NCBI GenBank assembly: GCA_022592445.1
Contig: JABYQR010000001.1
Coordinates: 372,001 to 436,000, forward strand
Direction of reading: 5' to 3'
DNA: 64,000 bases
DNA from: Cytidiella melzeri
Taxonomy: Eukaryota; Basidiomycota; Agaricomycetes; Polyporales; Irpicaceae
Shown here in pieces: positions 1 through 11,583 of the stretch. Numbering within the stretch: position 1 is the first letter of the stretch; every line of letters begins with the position of its first letter. The notes under the pieces were generated by a model, which saw only the letters and a list, made by a program, of their open reading frames with translations, searched no databases and was not told the origin of the DNA. The position numbers and the translations under genes are program-made.

Positions 1-173
1 TTACCGCCATCTTTCGCGCCACCTGTAAGCTGTCCCAATGCCCTCTTCAGGTCTCCGAGCTTCTTCTTCACCTCGTCCAAAGCAGACGCATCTGCTTGTT
101 GTTTCCGAAGGTCGTTGAGCAGCGCACTCTGCTGCGCGATCTCCTGGTTGAGTTCCTCTGCGGTCGTGGACAT
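1..173 (-). CDS. WHEP-domain aminoacyl-tRNA synthetase, N-terminus (probably histidyl), partial
   Basis: The minus strand opens at an ATG (171-173) and stays open to the window edge. The roughly 57 visible residues form a charged helical hairpin (LNDLRKQQADASALDEVKKK, then LGDLKRALGQLTGG) of the WHEP type, which several eukaryotic aminoacyl-tRNA synthetases carry at the N-terminus. The Gly/Lys-rich stretch AKDGGK after the hairpin resembles what I recall before the catalytic core of fungal histidyl-tRNA synthetases. The catalytic domain lies outside the window, so the amino-acid specificity is an inference. The protein would charge a tRNA in the cytosol and possibly the mitochondrion. Confidence 0.55.
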   Translation of the reverse strand, partial: MSTTAEELNQEIAQQSALLNDLRKQQADASALDEVKKKLGDLKRALGQLTGGAKDGG

Positions 174-548
174 TCCGCCCTTGTGCCGTTCGTATAGTGG
201 TAGGCTGGAGTGAAACTTGGCTGGAGGTAGAGAGACTACCAATCGATGAGCGCGAAACACAGGTCGAGTCACCTGTATCAGCATAAATCTAGGAATTACC
301 ACTGTTTCACGCTGCACCCAAAATTATGGCCCATGACGGAACACCTCTCACTCGGCACATCTTATCGGTTTACGCCGATCAGATCTTTCCCAGTCTCCAA
401 GACAGAAATGCACGGTATAATTCTAGACAAGCATGGTTACAAAACGGTGCGCGACACTGTGTACGAAAATGTGTGGTAGAATATACATTGTTGTATTCGT
501 TAGTTCATAATATCGTCAAAAACCATGTATCTGTCAACGGAACCAAAT
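174..548. other. Intergenic gap, synthetase promoter and CPT1-like 3' flank
   Basis: Both neighbours are on the minus strand, so this 375 base gap holds the 3' flank of the phosphotransferase gene and the promoter of the synthetase. Short open frames here show no recognisable protein and no splice-consistent extension. Confidence 0.4.
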
Positions 549-2364
549 TCACTGCTTCTTACCACCTGCCATCTTGTCCACAGACGCAGCTCGCCTCCAC
601 TGACCAGTGGTGTCCTTCTTCCTCACAGTGAAGCACGCGATGCCAAGATAGTTCGTGATGTCGTTGATGACGAGCGTGCAGAAGCGGGCGTAAGAAAGGA
701 GGGAGAAAACAAGAGTCAAAACAACAATAACACCGGTGTTGTGCAGGTTATGCTGAATCAAGGGAGGCCTGCAAGCACGAGACGTTAAGACTGTAACCAA
801 TGGAAGGTTCAGAATGTGACATACTTGTTGAACAGCAGAGGCATATTAGCGTCCATGGCGCCCACAATGCTCCACAAGAAGAGCGCATCGAATAGTGGGA
901 AGGGCTGTTTCGTGACGTGCGCCAAGATCATTCGTCCTACTTGATGCGCGGCTTGCAAACCCCACGCGCAAAGGAAGGGAACAAACAACGCTGAATCGAT
1001 AATTCTCGAATGAGTGTACGTTGGCGCGCTGAGCCACAAGAGTTGGAGACTCAATGTGACAGGCAAGGGAATCAAGTGGAGAAGCGGTCGCCAGGGGCTC
1101 TCCTTACTCGACAACTTCGCCTTGAAGACGTTGATGTAGCTATGCGTTGATTGTGAGGGAAGACTGTCTTGAGAGCATGTCATTGAATGCATACCTCGTA
1201 ACGATGTTGAATATGAGAAAGATTGCGCCGTAGGACATGAAAACTATGTTCAAGCCAACATTGGGAATAACGTGGGTTATTGAGGGGACGTTGTCAAGGC
1301 TGAGGAGCGTCAAGAAGGGTTCGTCCCAGACAACCGGGCCTGGATGATTTGGTTGTGAATATACTGGCATTGAATGCGCAGTCAATGACCGTGACATACC
1401 GTAGATACCGGTTATGGTGAATATTCCAACAATTAAGATGATACCCTCTACAGGTCCAGAGAGTACTCCGAGATATAGTTGCCCTGCGGCCCGGACTGAG
1501 TTTCGCTAGTCTGAATTCCTTGAAGAAGTCCTACCTGTATGATACTCCTCCCATGTCGTCAGATAGAAGTTTGAAAGTGCCAATACTTGCGAGAATACGG
1601 TCCACCACGATCTGCCCAAATTCATAGCGTAGCAAGTCAGTATCGCCTCCAGCTGTCGACCAACGATGAGTAATCCGACCCTCGACTCATAGGAAGCTGT
1701 ACGTACAGTTGTGTTGATGGCATCGCATCCTGTAAAGTGAGCTTAGAATTGATACCAAACAGCGAGTTCTGCAGACACACCATGGTCAAACATTTCTCCC
1801 AACGGACCTGCCATGCCCGTACGCCGTGCTTGTTTGCTATGCATCACTGAGCATCGTAGTATTTTAGTTGAACTCTATAAGACATACCCATCTATTGCGT
1901 CAAAGCTTTGATAGATAAACAAGCCAGCCGCCCACCTGAACAATACCGACCTTTCAGCCGATGTAAAGGTATAGAACTTGACTAAACTCACGTAAAGTAT
2001 AGCCAATGTGGCGGCCCATGCGCTCCTCCCTGGTACGCTGGATCGTAATAAAGCAAGGTGACAAAGTTGATCGCGACCATGGCAAGACCAGACATAGTGA
2101 TCTACCGGGCAAAAGTCAAACGCCACGATTCCTCTTCGGTATTTATTGCCACGTACAACGTTGGGGGCAACCCATGTCGGCCACAAGGTTACAAGCCAGT
2201 TCCAAAACGGGTTCAGGACATATCGTGAAAGCAAAGATCTAAGAAAGCAATATACCTTCAGCAATTCGTAAACGCCTAAGCTATCATAATAAATCTCACT
2301 TGTCAACGCCCTTGTACTGATACTTTTTGAGATTTTCCAGCGCGTGTGGAGGGATGAAAGTCAT
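549..2364 (-). CDS. CDP-alcohol phosphotransferase (choline/ethanolamine phosphotransferase)
   Basis: This enzyme makes phosphatidylcholine or phosphatidylethanolamine from CDP-choline or CDP-ethanolamine and diacylglycerol, the last step of the Kennedy pathway, in ER/Golgi membranes. About ten short exons join in frame with GT-AG introns. The protein starts MTFIPPHALENLKKYQYKGV, continues SLLSRYVLNPFWNWLVTLWP, and spans three exons with [23 protein letters not shown], the complete family signature DGx2ARx8Gx3Dx3D that binds the metal and CDP group. Several hydrophobic membrane segments follow, ending at a Lys-rich tail (MAGGKKQ). The start is the first ATG (2362-2364) upstream of the conserved N-terminal helix, and exon 1 is 65 bases. 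Total length near 400 residues is normal for the family. Whether choline or ethanolamine is preferred cannot be read from sequence. Confidence 0.93.
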
Positions 2365-2573
2365 GATTGTGCCGCCTTAATAACGTCCAAATCAGGGGTA
2401 TAGAGAGTATAGTCTTGGTTGGGAGGGTGTACGTCTGGATTCTGTACACTTACAAATGGATAGAGAGCCTATTCAGCGTGTAGTATGCCGCATTCAAGAG
2501 CCTCGTCGCTGTCGACGATGGTGAGGGGAGATGACGAGGTCGTCAAAAGCAGCCTAATTACGGTATAGGCCCG

Positions 2574-2579
2574 CACGTG
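2574..2579. promoter_or_regulatory. CACGTG motif upstream of the U6 gene
   Basis: A perfect palindromic CACGTG lies about 95 bases upstream of the U6 5' end and about 210 bases upstream of the divergent phosphotransferase start. It is a possible bHLH binding site, but one hexamer is weak evidence. Confidence 0.25.
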
Positions 2580-2669
2580 CGTCGCGTCATGCTACGCGTC
2601 ACGCTGCCCCGCGAGTTGAACAAAATGCAATACTTAGCCCGGTGGACGCAAGCGCCGACTGCCATTATT

Positions 2670-2693
2670 GTCCCCTTCGGGGTGACATACGAA

Positions 2694-2724
<31 letters not shown>

Positions 2725-2775
2725 GGCCCCTGCACAAGGATGACACGCTTTCCCGGAGTGGTAGACCTACGGGTC
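2670..2775 (+). ncRNA. U6 spliceosomal snRNA
   Basis: U6 forms the catalytic centre of the spliceosome with U2. Visible elements in order: a 5' stem-loop with CCCC/GGGG arms and a UUCG loop (2671-2682), the ACAGAGA box that pairs with the 5' splice site (2708-2714), the AGC triad (2720-2722), and the U6 internal stem-loop region (GCCCCTGCACAAGGATGACA, 2725-2744). These nearly match fission yeast and metazoan U6. Unlike some fungal U6 genes, no intron interrupts the core. The 3' end is uncertain: a small hairpin (AGACC-TACG-GGTCT, 2763-2776) follows, but no run of four or more T is nearby, so the expected Pol III terminator is not obvious. Confidence 0.93.
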
Positions 2776-2955
2776 TCAATATTTATTGCTTCTCGTCTCT
2801 CCATACATCCACAATTGCATTGCCAGTACCCAGGTCTCAGTTTCTCGCACTGGTTTGTCTTAAGAGTTTGATATGTTGAGGTACTTGTTATGATTATAAT
2901 AAGACTACCGATACATGTTTGATACATGGCAGTTGCAAGAGACTCTGATGATTCC

Positions 2956-5900
2956 CTAGAACTTGAAACCTAGTTGCTCAACAAACGACTGCCACGTCGC
3001 ATGTAACTCCGGGACAGGAACGGTCATTCCACTCGTAGTGTTCGGTACATCGTCAAAGGACGTGTCAGGGAGCATTACAAGGTCGCTCGCGGGCATCGTG
3101 TTCACATTGCCAGCCGCGAACAGGTCCAGTCCTAGGTACCTTGATATGTCCTGGACCTGGAGGTCGGCCGTTTGTATGTTGTTGGCCGGCAATGGGAATG
3201 CCTGGGACAAGTCAAAGTCGAAGTCCATGGGCAGCGCAGCCGACGAATTACTGGAATTTGTTGAGAAACCTTCAAAGGTGCGCATGTCGTTGATAATAAC
3301 AGGATGTATTTCTCGACCGTTGCAAGCACCGTTGGATACAGGATCGTAGAAGGACGACGGTACAGAGGACGTGCTTGTAAATGTGGACGATGGCGTGCTC
3401 GCTGTCGAAGAACTGCCTGGGGACGGTGCACTAGCAGGAGCGCGAGAGATAAGTTGTGTCTTTCCTCCGATGCGATCTAGTTCCGTAAAAGCCGGATTTG
3501 TCTTGTCGTGCACGTCTATCTTGTTAATCACGTCGTGTGCTTGGCGTTGCATCTTACGAACTGCCCCCTAGATCAACGACGGCATCAGTATCCATGCTAT
3601 CAAATTATGCTTCGGCCACTAACCAAATTATTACGCGCTATTAGCGAAACCTTTTGCAGTTTCTCAAACATCTCACACAACCTGTCTAGCTCGTGCAAGG
3701 ACGCTGATGCTAGAGACGATGCAGGTGCACGCGTTACGAGTAGACACATTACGATCTGAGACTCACGGTCAGCTCAATTCTACTACGGCAAAGGCAGAAG
3801 ACTTACAGCCGCTGAAAGAGCCTGCGACCATGGTAGGGTGACTCGTTCAATGACCAACGGTACACGCTGGTGGGTGTAGATTAGACCTTCGATAAGTCTC
3901 CAAGCTGCTCGGTATATAGCAATCACGGACGGACTATATCGATGCTTCAAGAGGTCATGGGGTGTTGCGGAAAGGACTTGTGCGAAATATGGCCGATGCA
4001 AATTAAGCAACGCTTCAGATATGATGAGCATCGATAATACCGAGTACCAAATCGCTACGCACTAATTTCTTTTGATGAGAGCACCATCCACTTCTGCATG
4101 TTGATAGCGGGTTCCGGATTTATGTCAAGCTGGTCGCATTGGCTCCTCAGCCGCCACGGTATAGGGAAGTCCCGTATTCTCTTGTCCAGTTCGAGGACAG
4201 TCGAGTATTGCGGCGCTTTCACCCCAAATACTGTGGTCATAACGTCGTGAAGAAGTTTGGAATACTGCCAAGACCAAGGGTGGACTAGCGGATTGCATCA
4301 TGCCGACCAATTAGTATGCTGGCTACTTCTGAGTTGCTGATTTCGCTTACATCCCCAGTCTCGATTGCCATCAGGGTGCAAAATTTCCTCGGGATCTTTC
4401 GGAAAGTCACAATCAACAAAGGCCAGCGATATGCCTGGCGGCCGGCCGAAACCAAAACTCTGCGACAGTGGCATTAATCTCACGAGTGGGGAGTGTGCAA
4501 GGCATGACTCACGAGCCATGCGTCCTTATGGAACAGCTGCCAAAAGACATGCGCTCGACGATTGCTGGCTTCTTCATCAAGCTGCCATTTGGAACTTTTT
4601 ACATCTACCCACCTATATCAATGGTCTGTACAGTTCAATTATGCTTCGAAACTTACGAAGGCCTATCTATAGAGTCCCAATCAGCAAACGACGATCTTAT
4701 TCACCGCTATACAGACTTACACTGTGTCCGAGCTTTATGGTGTACCCATTCAATATCCACGCCTTGTGGGAAGCCGTGTGTGCCGGTTCTTTGTCATACA
4801 GTTGCAAGAAAAGTGTTTGGTAGATCTACCTCGACATCAGAACAAATGCAGATGCAGAATTGCAATCTACACTCACGAGCGATTGGATAGACCACAGCGT
4901 TGTCTCATATACTGGACTGTCAAACCGTAGACACAATCGCGCTAGCAAATAGTACTCTAGCCCGGGAAACGCATATGGCTCGCTTTTCGGGTCCAGGGCA
5001 GTCGCGAGCGCAAAGATTATGAAGAGCAAAGAGGCTGCGTGAGATGACACTGTTTGGCTGGAAAGATTTGGGTCTCTGTCATATTGTGAACCATCTGTCA
5101 ATCTTACTCCTGAGGAAGTGGATCAATGAAGGTGACTTACGACTGAGAAGAGCGATAGATGACGCTTAAAATCTCATCGTATAATTGAGTGCGCGGAATT
5201 GCCTCCCATCTATACCCATTATATTGAGTATCGCTCGAAACCGATGCAGCATCATATGTTGGCAACAAGACTTACAGGTATTCCCCGTACTCAAGAAAGA
5301 GATCACAAAGCCGGCATGCCTCAGATAATGAGGGCAGTGCCTGTAAAGCTTGTCGCTTCAATTCAGGATCGTCACAAACGATCTCCCATTGTTTCAACGC
5401 TTCCTCAAATAACTGTGGCGTGAGACGAGGTAAGTCTGCGAGTGTGCAGGGCGGTAATGTGTATCCTTGCGGGGCCTGCGATCGTGGATTACGGATGAGC
5501 ATACAGCGGCTATACGAGGACTGTTCATGCTTACATGTATGAGGTACTACAACGGTGGAAAATTGGCATCACCGGCACATACCTGTATTCAAATGACACG
5601 CACCTCTGATCTCGAAGTTGGACCGAAGAAGCGCGACTCTCCTCTTAATCCCAGAGTGAGCGTACCTAATGGTAAGTGAGATCAAGCAGCTCCGTCTAAC
5701 GGCAAGCATAGAAGAGGACTTACCGAAAGCATCGATGAACTCTTCATCGTCGCGGGACGAGGGCACATCGGGGGCGTAATTATTAGGTGGTACGGACGAT
5801 CCTGTCACAGAGTCGACCGCAGGAGAGCCTCTCAGAAGTGGATGTGGGTTATCTGATATGTTCGACTGCAAAGTGGCAAGGGCATCCTCCAGCTCGCGTA

Positions 5901-6374
5901 CTCGATCCCTTAGACCTTCGACCTTCTTCTGTAGATCGTCTGCGTCCGCAAAGGCGAGACTGTCAGAAAACACTCAGGAGAGTTCCGTGCGTATAAATAA
6001 GTGACCAGCATACCGGTTCATCTTGTTTCCTGTCGTCAAAGCTCCTAAAGACGAGGCCATATCAGCAAGCGCAGCGCACAGCCTACAACGTAAGACCTTC
6101 CTCACCATCAGGACAAATGGCAGAACACCCCCTCTTCACACACTTTTCACACGGTACCTGCAGACAACCTCGTGAATATGAATCTTGAGCACACAAAGAG
6201 GGTACGCACCTGTCTATCGCACCTCAACTTCAACCTGTAGAACAAGTCAGTCCGCGCCCGAGATCATCATTCAACGGCATACCGGCGACATTCCGCACAG
6301 GATACTGGAACTCTGCCAGGTTTACGGCGTTGTTTAGGTGGCTCGGAACTTCCAGAAGGCCCGTTGGCCTGCAT
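2956..6374 (-). CDS. Zn2Cys6 fungal-specific transcription factor
   Basis: This is a nuclear zinc-cluster regulator. Exon 1 starts at 6374 with MQANGPSGSSEPPKQRRKPG and runs into VPVSCAECRR. Following small exons give LKLRCDRQ, then CEKCVKRGCSAICPDG, which completes the six-Cys binuclear cluster. A basic/coiled-coil exon (DDLQKKVEGLRDRVRELEDA) suggests dimerisation. Next comes DAFG-TLTLGLRGESRFFGPTSRSE, a common linker to the fungal_trans middle homology region. That region is spread over many short exons between 5.5 and 3.8 kb (SFGFGRPPGISLAFVDCDFP is recognisable). The final exon (2956-3552 frame) is a Ser/Thr-rich, acidic and aromatic tail typical of activation domains, ending QLGFKF. Interior exon borders were not all resolved. 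The regulated pathway cannot be told from sequence. Confidence 0.88.
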
Positions 6375-6892
6375 CGCGCAAAAGACAGTAACGATGAGAT
6401 GGTGGTTGTAGTATAGGTTGAATGAAGGACGCGCCACCCTCAGGCTCTGGCTGCGGCAGTGCCACCTGAAGTAATCAGAAAGGCGCCCATAAAAGCAACT
6501 TCGGCTTACACATATATATAAAGTACACGGATTGGCGGGCCTGGAGTGGCTCTTCGACTCATATTCGGGTGCATAGTTGTGTACGAACATTGAATGTGAA
6601 CGAATCCTATCGCGATACGATACTGAACAAAATGTTTACCACTAGACTAGGCAAAGATCTTAGGGTAGGAGATACTTGTGCTATGTGATAATGAACGTAG
6701 AACTAACGAGAGACGGATGGAGTGGGTGCGTTAAGTTAGTGATGCGAGACGCAGAGTGTTTTGCGCTACCGAGGCAAAGATTAGGTCCATGGGCGGGAGA
6801 AGGAAAAGTTCGCTTAAAAATTCATCTATCCGACCAGACGGATGAGCGGAGATGCGACGAAGTCCTTGACAATGCTAAAAAGTTGGAGGCTC
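6375..6892. other. Intergenic gap
   Basis: This 518 base gap lies between the 3' end of the chitin deacetylase gene and the 5' end of the zinc-cluster factor, and should hold the latter's promoter. No gene, repeat or clear motif was seen. Confidence 0.4.
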
Positions 6893-9016
6893 CTAAAGGT
6901 TCGCGAAGACCGCAGCAACGCCGAGCAAACCACCGAATAATGCCATAGCTATCGTGGCAGGTTTGATAGTGAGTGCTCCAGAGCTAGGGCCGTTGAAAGG
7001 AACGTAGGGATTCGAAGACTGAGACGCTTGCGAATTAGAAGTCGTCCCGGTACCTCCACCAGTCAGATTAGCACCATTGGGCTGTGAGGCCAAATCAACA
7101 ATCAGCAAGATAACACTGACGACGGTAACTACTGGCAACGCACTCCAATTGGTTTGGTGGTATCCTGGAAGGCACATTGGCTGCTTGTGCAGAGACAGTC
7201 TCCTTTGATAGGATCCCAGAACGGCGTAGAGCAGTTTGCAGGGACTGAAAAAAAAAATCAACATAATGCCTTGTTAGCTAGAAACTGGATCTTACCTCGA
7301 TAACGGGGCTGCTGGCCATCGGCAACTTGCTGAGCGGGGTTGGGGTCGTCGACAGTAGGGGCAATCTCAGGGCAACCATACTGTCACAGTGGTTAGCTCT
7401 GCTCCACTGTTGTGACTGCGCGCATTTGAACTTACGCAGGTGAAGAAGGGGAAGTCAGGGAAGGGACAATGAGACAAAAGACCGGCCTCGTTCTGCGGAA
7501 TCCCGTTGCAGATTGGTGTACTGGGGTCGATCTGCGGTGTAGAGCACTGGAAGTCTTTCAGGCTGTTCAGCTGAGATGCTGGCACGGGATTTTGTACCCA
7601 GGAGAGTAGCTGCTCGGTAGAGACAATCCATACTGTGCTTCAGATGAGTCATAAGCATCGCGTGATCTTTGCAAAACCGAACAGACCATCCTGTTGTGTC
7701 TGAGCCCAGTCGAGGAACTGGTTGATCATGTTGATCGTGGACGTGAGCGGTGTGACACCGGGATAGTTGGTCTCAAAACAAAATTCCTGTCGGCGACACT
7801 CCTTTCACCAGCAATCAGAACACTCACCGCTAAATGGATCGGGTGAGTATAAAGACCAATTGGTTGGCTGAGAAAAAAATCAGAAATGTGGGTGCATCCT
7901 CCAAGTCAAATCATTTACCGTTTGTTGTTGTAATGGTCGTTGAAAGTGCTTTGCATGTACTGTAGCGTGGCAGTGTCGTTCACAGTAGCCGCACCATTTG
8001 CTGCATCACTGGTGTAGCTCATGAGTGAAAGCAACGAACAGTTCCATCAGGAGTTACCTACAGCCATGGGTCCATCAAATGAGGCCCTGCAACACCACGC
8101 TGGTCGAAGAACGCGTACATCGGAACCTCCCAGAATCCAGGCAGTTTGGGTTCACCCTTGCAAGTGCCATTGACAGCGAGACAATTATTTGCCATCCCGT
8201 TATCCAGGGTGTAAGGCCAAAACGCGTCGGTGTCTGGATCTGTGACGGGGATAGATGCAGCCGCACTAGAGTCATAGAGGAACTCGGCAGCAGCAAGTAG
8301 CTCCAGCGTTTCTTTTGTGTATTGCAAGTAAGGGGCACGGAAGCCTTTGAGTGATGACATAGGGATGCCGGCGAGGGCATTAAGGGCAATGAGGTTGCCG
8401 TTGATCTCCCCAGACGAGGGACTCCCAACGTGTGTCATGCTAGCTCCATAATGAGTTGCCGGTCTATTGACAGGGATATGGAACTTACGTGTGGTCCTAT
8501 TTCGCAACGCAAGTGAGCATACATAGTAGTAGTAGCAGTAGATAAATGTCGTACCGCAATTTCATTACCAGCAACGTACCAATCCGTAACCAATGTATAA
8601 TTCGTGTAGTTGAGCGACGTGTAGTAGGTCATCTTCGGCTGGCATCCGTTAGGGTTCTTACGATGACCCAAGAACTGGTTGATGGCGTTGATGGTGTAGG
8701 ATTGCACCGCATCGTCTGCGGTGAAGACGACGAACATGGGCACCTCTTTCTATAAGTCGCAACACAACATCCCATGTCGTATGCAAAACCAGTGAGCAAT
8801 GATTTCGAACAACTGAACAAACAGGGGAGGACTTACCGGATCAAGGCCACCAGGAGGATCGGTGCTGGCGCAGTGGCAGCTGGGAAGCTTGCACTTCGTG
8901 GCGTCGCAAGAGTAGCCAGCTGCTGCTGAGGAGCTCGTAGGTCCCGATATACTGCCATCCTGTCCAAGGACGCCAGAGAAAATGGAGAACAGCGCAAGGA
9001 GCGCGAAAGGCAACAT
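6893..9016 (-). CDS. Chitin deacetylase-like polysaccharide deacetylase, GPI-anchored
   Basis: Members of this carbohydrate esterase 4 group remove acetyl groups from cell-wall chitin. The protein begins at 9016 with a signal peptide (MLPFALLALFSIFSGVLG). A Cys-rich spacer (CDATKCKLPSCHCAS) follows, then the catalytic fold. Visible motifs are TADDAVQ, carrying the DD pair of motif 1; DHT-MTHVG, restored across an intron, giving the metal-binding HxxxH of motif 2; RAPYLQY (motif 3); and FWEVPMYAFFD. Several N-glycosylation sites (NYTNYT) are present. The C-terminus has a Ser/Gly/Asn-rich stretch and a hydrophobic tail (TIAMALFGGLLGVAAVFANL), as expected for GPI attachment. About ten exons. Motif 1 is TADD rather than TFDD, which I recall as typical of this long basidiomycete subfamily. 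Confidence 0.9.
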
Positions 9017-10476
9017 GGCCGGCGCGAATACACTGGATGCGTTCGTCAGGTATGGAGCTGCAAAGCTCGAAGAATAAAAGGAGCCTCGAGCGGAGGTTGA
9101 GTCGAAGGGGCGGAAAGAGAGGCTGAAACAAACGAGTGAGCGTTAGGATGAGGGGCAACTGCACGGGCAGCTGACACCGGACGCAGAGAGAATCAGCATG
9201 GCTGATGGCGTCTATCACCCCCGCCTCTACCGTACTGCCAGGTCGTCCTCAGACTCTGCCGACGCTTGACTCTCCTTCACGCTGTGGACGTTGGACGACA
9301 ACCTTGATATACCTACGAAGGTGTAATAACGCAAGAAGTCGAAGCACGTCGTGGAAGCGCATTGACGACTTGATACGCAACCGGTTCGGTTCCGCCCCAC
9401 CTCGAGGTTTTACAGCCGTGAGTATTCTGCACAACCCTCACGGTTGCATTGTCGTCTGCGTAGCATCGTCAGACAGACATGCAGCATATTTATCTGTGCG
9501 GCTTCTAGGTGAGCAAGCTGAATGCGATACCCACATGCTGCAAGACTAACCATGTTACACCAAGATTCTATACAGCTTGCACATGTGGCACGATTGACAA
9601 ACTTGTAGCGAAAGGCAACACTCAAAGCAGCATAGGATGTGTACGAAGCACGCTGAGACGACGAGGAGGTATGGATGGTGTGGCTAAATTCCGTAAGCAT
9701 ACTGTACTCGTCTCTTGTGTTGTATGTTTCGGCCTTCCTGAGTGACTGGACGTTATGAAGTGTTAGACACCCGGCACTTACGAGCAACAACCACAGCCGT
9801 TCAATTCACACACTCCATGTATTGGTGGGAAGTCCGAAAAATTCTGCGGGTAAGTCATTCCCGTCGTTCGCATCGCTCCGTCCGCTTCTACTTCACATAA
9901 GGAAAAGTCATATACAACCATGGTTTGAATGCCCTCCGTCCTCGCGTGATGGCTGCAAAGTGGAAAGCGTCCAAGGCAACCAACAACAAGTGTACCATTC
10001 AAGCTCGATCGATTCCACATCGCAGATTCCCAAGATGCACGATTTAATTGACATGAACATACCAACATACGGCCTCACAAGGTTAGCCGCCTAGAGATTC
10101 GATGCTGAGACCATCCAATCGGTGCTTAGTCAACTACTCACCGGAGCTGTCAGTGTACGTTTTGATTTGAAGAGGGGTGGCTACAGACGTCGGAAGAGAC
10201 CAATGTTTGAATCTTCAAAAAGGCCAGCTAATGGCTGAAATCTTCACGCTGGTTATCCAGGTCTCAACGTTTCATGATTAGAGCATTCTATTCTAGTTAC
10301 GCGATATACGACAGACGTTGCGGGGTATTGCTTTTGTACAGTACTGTTTGAAACAATGCGAACTAGCCAAGATTGCATGAGATGGCATGACAGCGAGCGC
10401 GACGATTTCCCAGATTATCTGTGAAATCCGGATGAGCGGATTGGTGCACGGAATGGATTGTTCAGCATGATAGCCC
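9017..10476. other. Intergenic stretch, no supportable gene
   Basis: This stretch holds the promoter of the chitin deacetylase gene and about 1.2 kb of further DNA. Open frames are short, on both strands, rich in Cys/Ser and Arg in ways typical of chance frames, and none joins to a recognisable domain through GT-AG sites. Confidence 0.35.
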
Positions 10477-11583
10477 TCACTCTTCCTGATAGTTGTGGTG
10501 CGTAGAATAGTTGAACAGCTCTGCTGCGCTACCTCGCATCCCCGCTAAGGGGGTGAGCTGTTCGCGCATAACGATGACGAGGGATATCATTATATGGTCG
10601 GCTAGTCTCCGACCAGCGGGCTGCAAGGTGAGTTTTCGCGGAGATGTAGGGACAAATGCAGCAAGTAGAGTCGACCCTATATGCGCCTGTACAGATACGG
10701 CATGGTGACAATCAGTTCTCCGTCTGAAGGTATTTCAACTTGCCTGCCATGAGCCTGCGCCTAGCTTCCACTTGATTGTCGAACCGTCGCCCGTATAATA
10801 CAAACGGGAGCTAAGCATGGGTCAGGCGGGGTAAGATTTCTATGCAGCGCATACTTGCCTACTAGTCGTGCTTTTTCGAAAGTAAACCTGCTTGAGATCT
10901 TTGCTCACCCCGCCAATAGTGACTGTAGCAGAGATAGAGGAAATTCCTAGTCTAAAACACGCTAAGATCAGTAATGCAATAGGAACTCACAGTTCAGAAA
11001 CTCACTCTATTTCAGCTACTATTGGGCCGTCGTCGTTCGACCCTCTCCGTATGGTTGTCACCGTACTGCTTGGCATCCAAACATTCACTCCGACACTGAC
11101 GTGATACAACCCATGACCAACCCCTCGAGACTCAGGATCGGGAGAAACGACCATCGCGAAGGGCGAGCATCGTACGAAACCGTACGTGACAGGGACTATG
11201 GAGGTCATGGCACCAGCGTAAGTCGGCAGGCCATCTGAATGAGTTTCCAATCCGTGTCCTTCCGCGTCTTCTAATACTTGTCCTAAAGCCGACGGGGCAC
11301 TTGTCCGTGGCATACTCGCCAAATCGTCTGACGACGAAACCGAAGAGATGATGGAATCTGGGCGCGGTGCCCGTCTAAGGAGGGGCGTTGGAGGGGAGTT
11401 AAGCTCTGTGGAAGCTTGTGTGCCCGTAGGCGAGGATAAGGACGAGTGGTCGGTGTCTGATCGTGCAGTGTCGTCGGCTGAAACGACGTTCAGGACGGCT
11501 ACACGAGGAAGCAGCCACGAGAACCGCCTTTTCTTGTCTGTCGGAGAGGGCGAGACGGTCCCAGAGGAGCGATCAAAGAACAT
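10477..11583 (-). CDS. DUF6593-like protein with two GC-AG introns
   Basis: Four exons (11006-11583, 10859-10951, 10744-10810, 10477-10686) give a protein of 315 residues. The N-terminal half is Ser/Thr/Pro-rich and probably disordered, with a possible LPTYAGA motif. The C-terminal half reads YHVSVGVNVWMPSSTVTTIR, then VTIGGVSKDLKQVYFR, IKWKLGAGSWQ and a final PRKLTLQPAGRRLADHIMIS. This pattern (a compact beta domain ending in a 'disposable' hydrophobic strand before a REQL-type tail) fits the basidiomycete DUF6593 family as I know it. Introns 2 and 3 start with GCAAGT instead of GT. Using those donors restores the conserved frame; the nearby GT alternatives break it. The function of the family is unknown to me. 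Confidence 0.72.

Noticed and set aside
186..205. A-box-like TATAGTGGTAG suggesting a tRNA
   Set aside because: No B box or cloverleaf follows; it lies in a promoter region.
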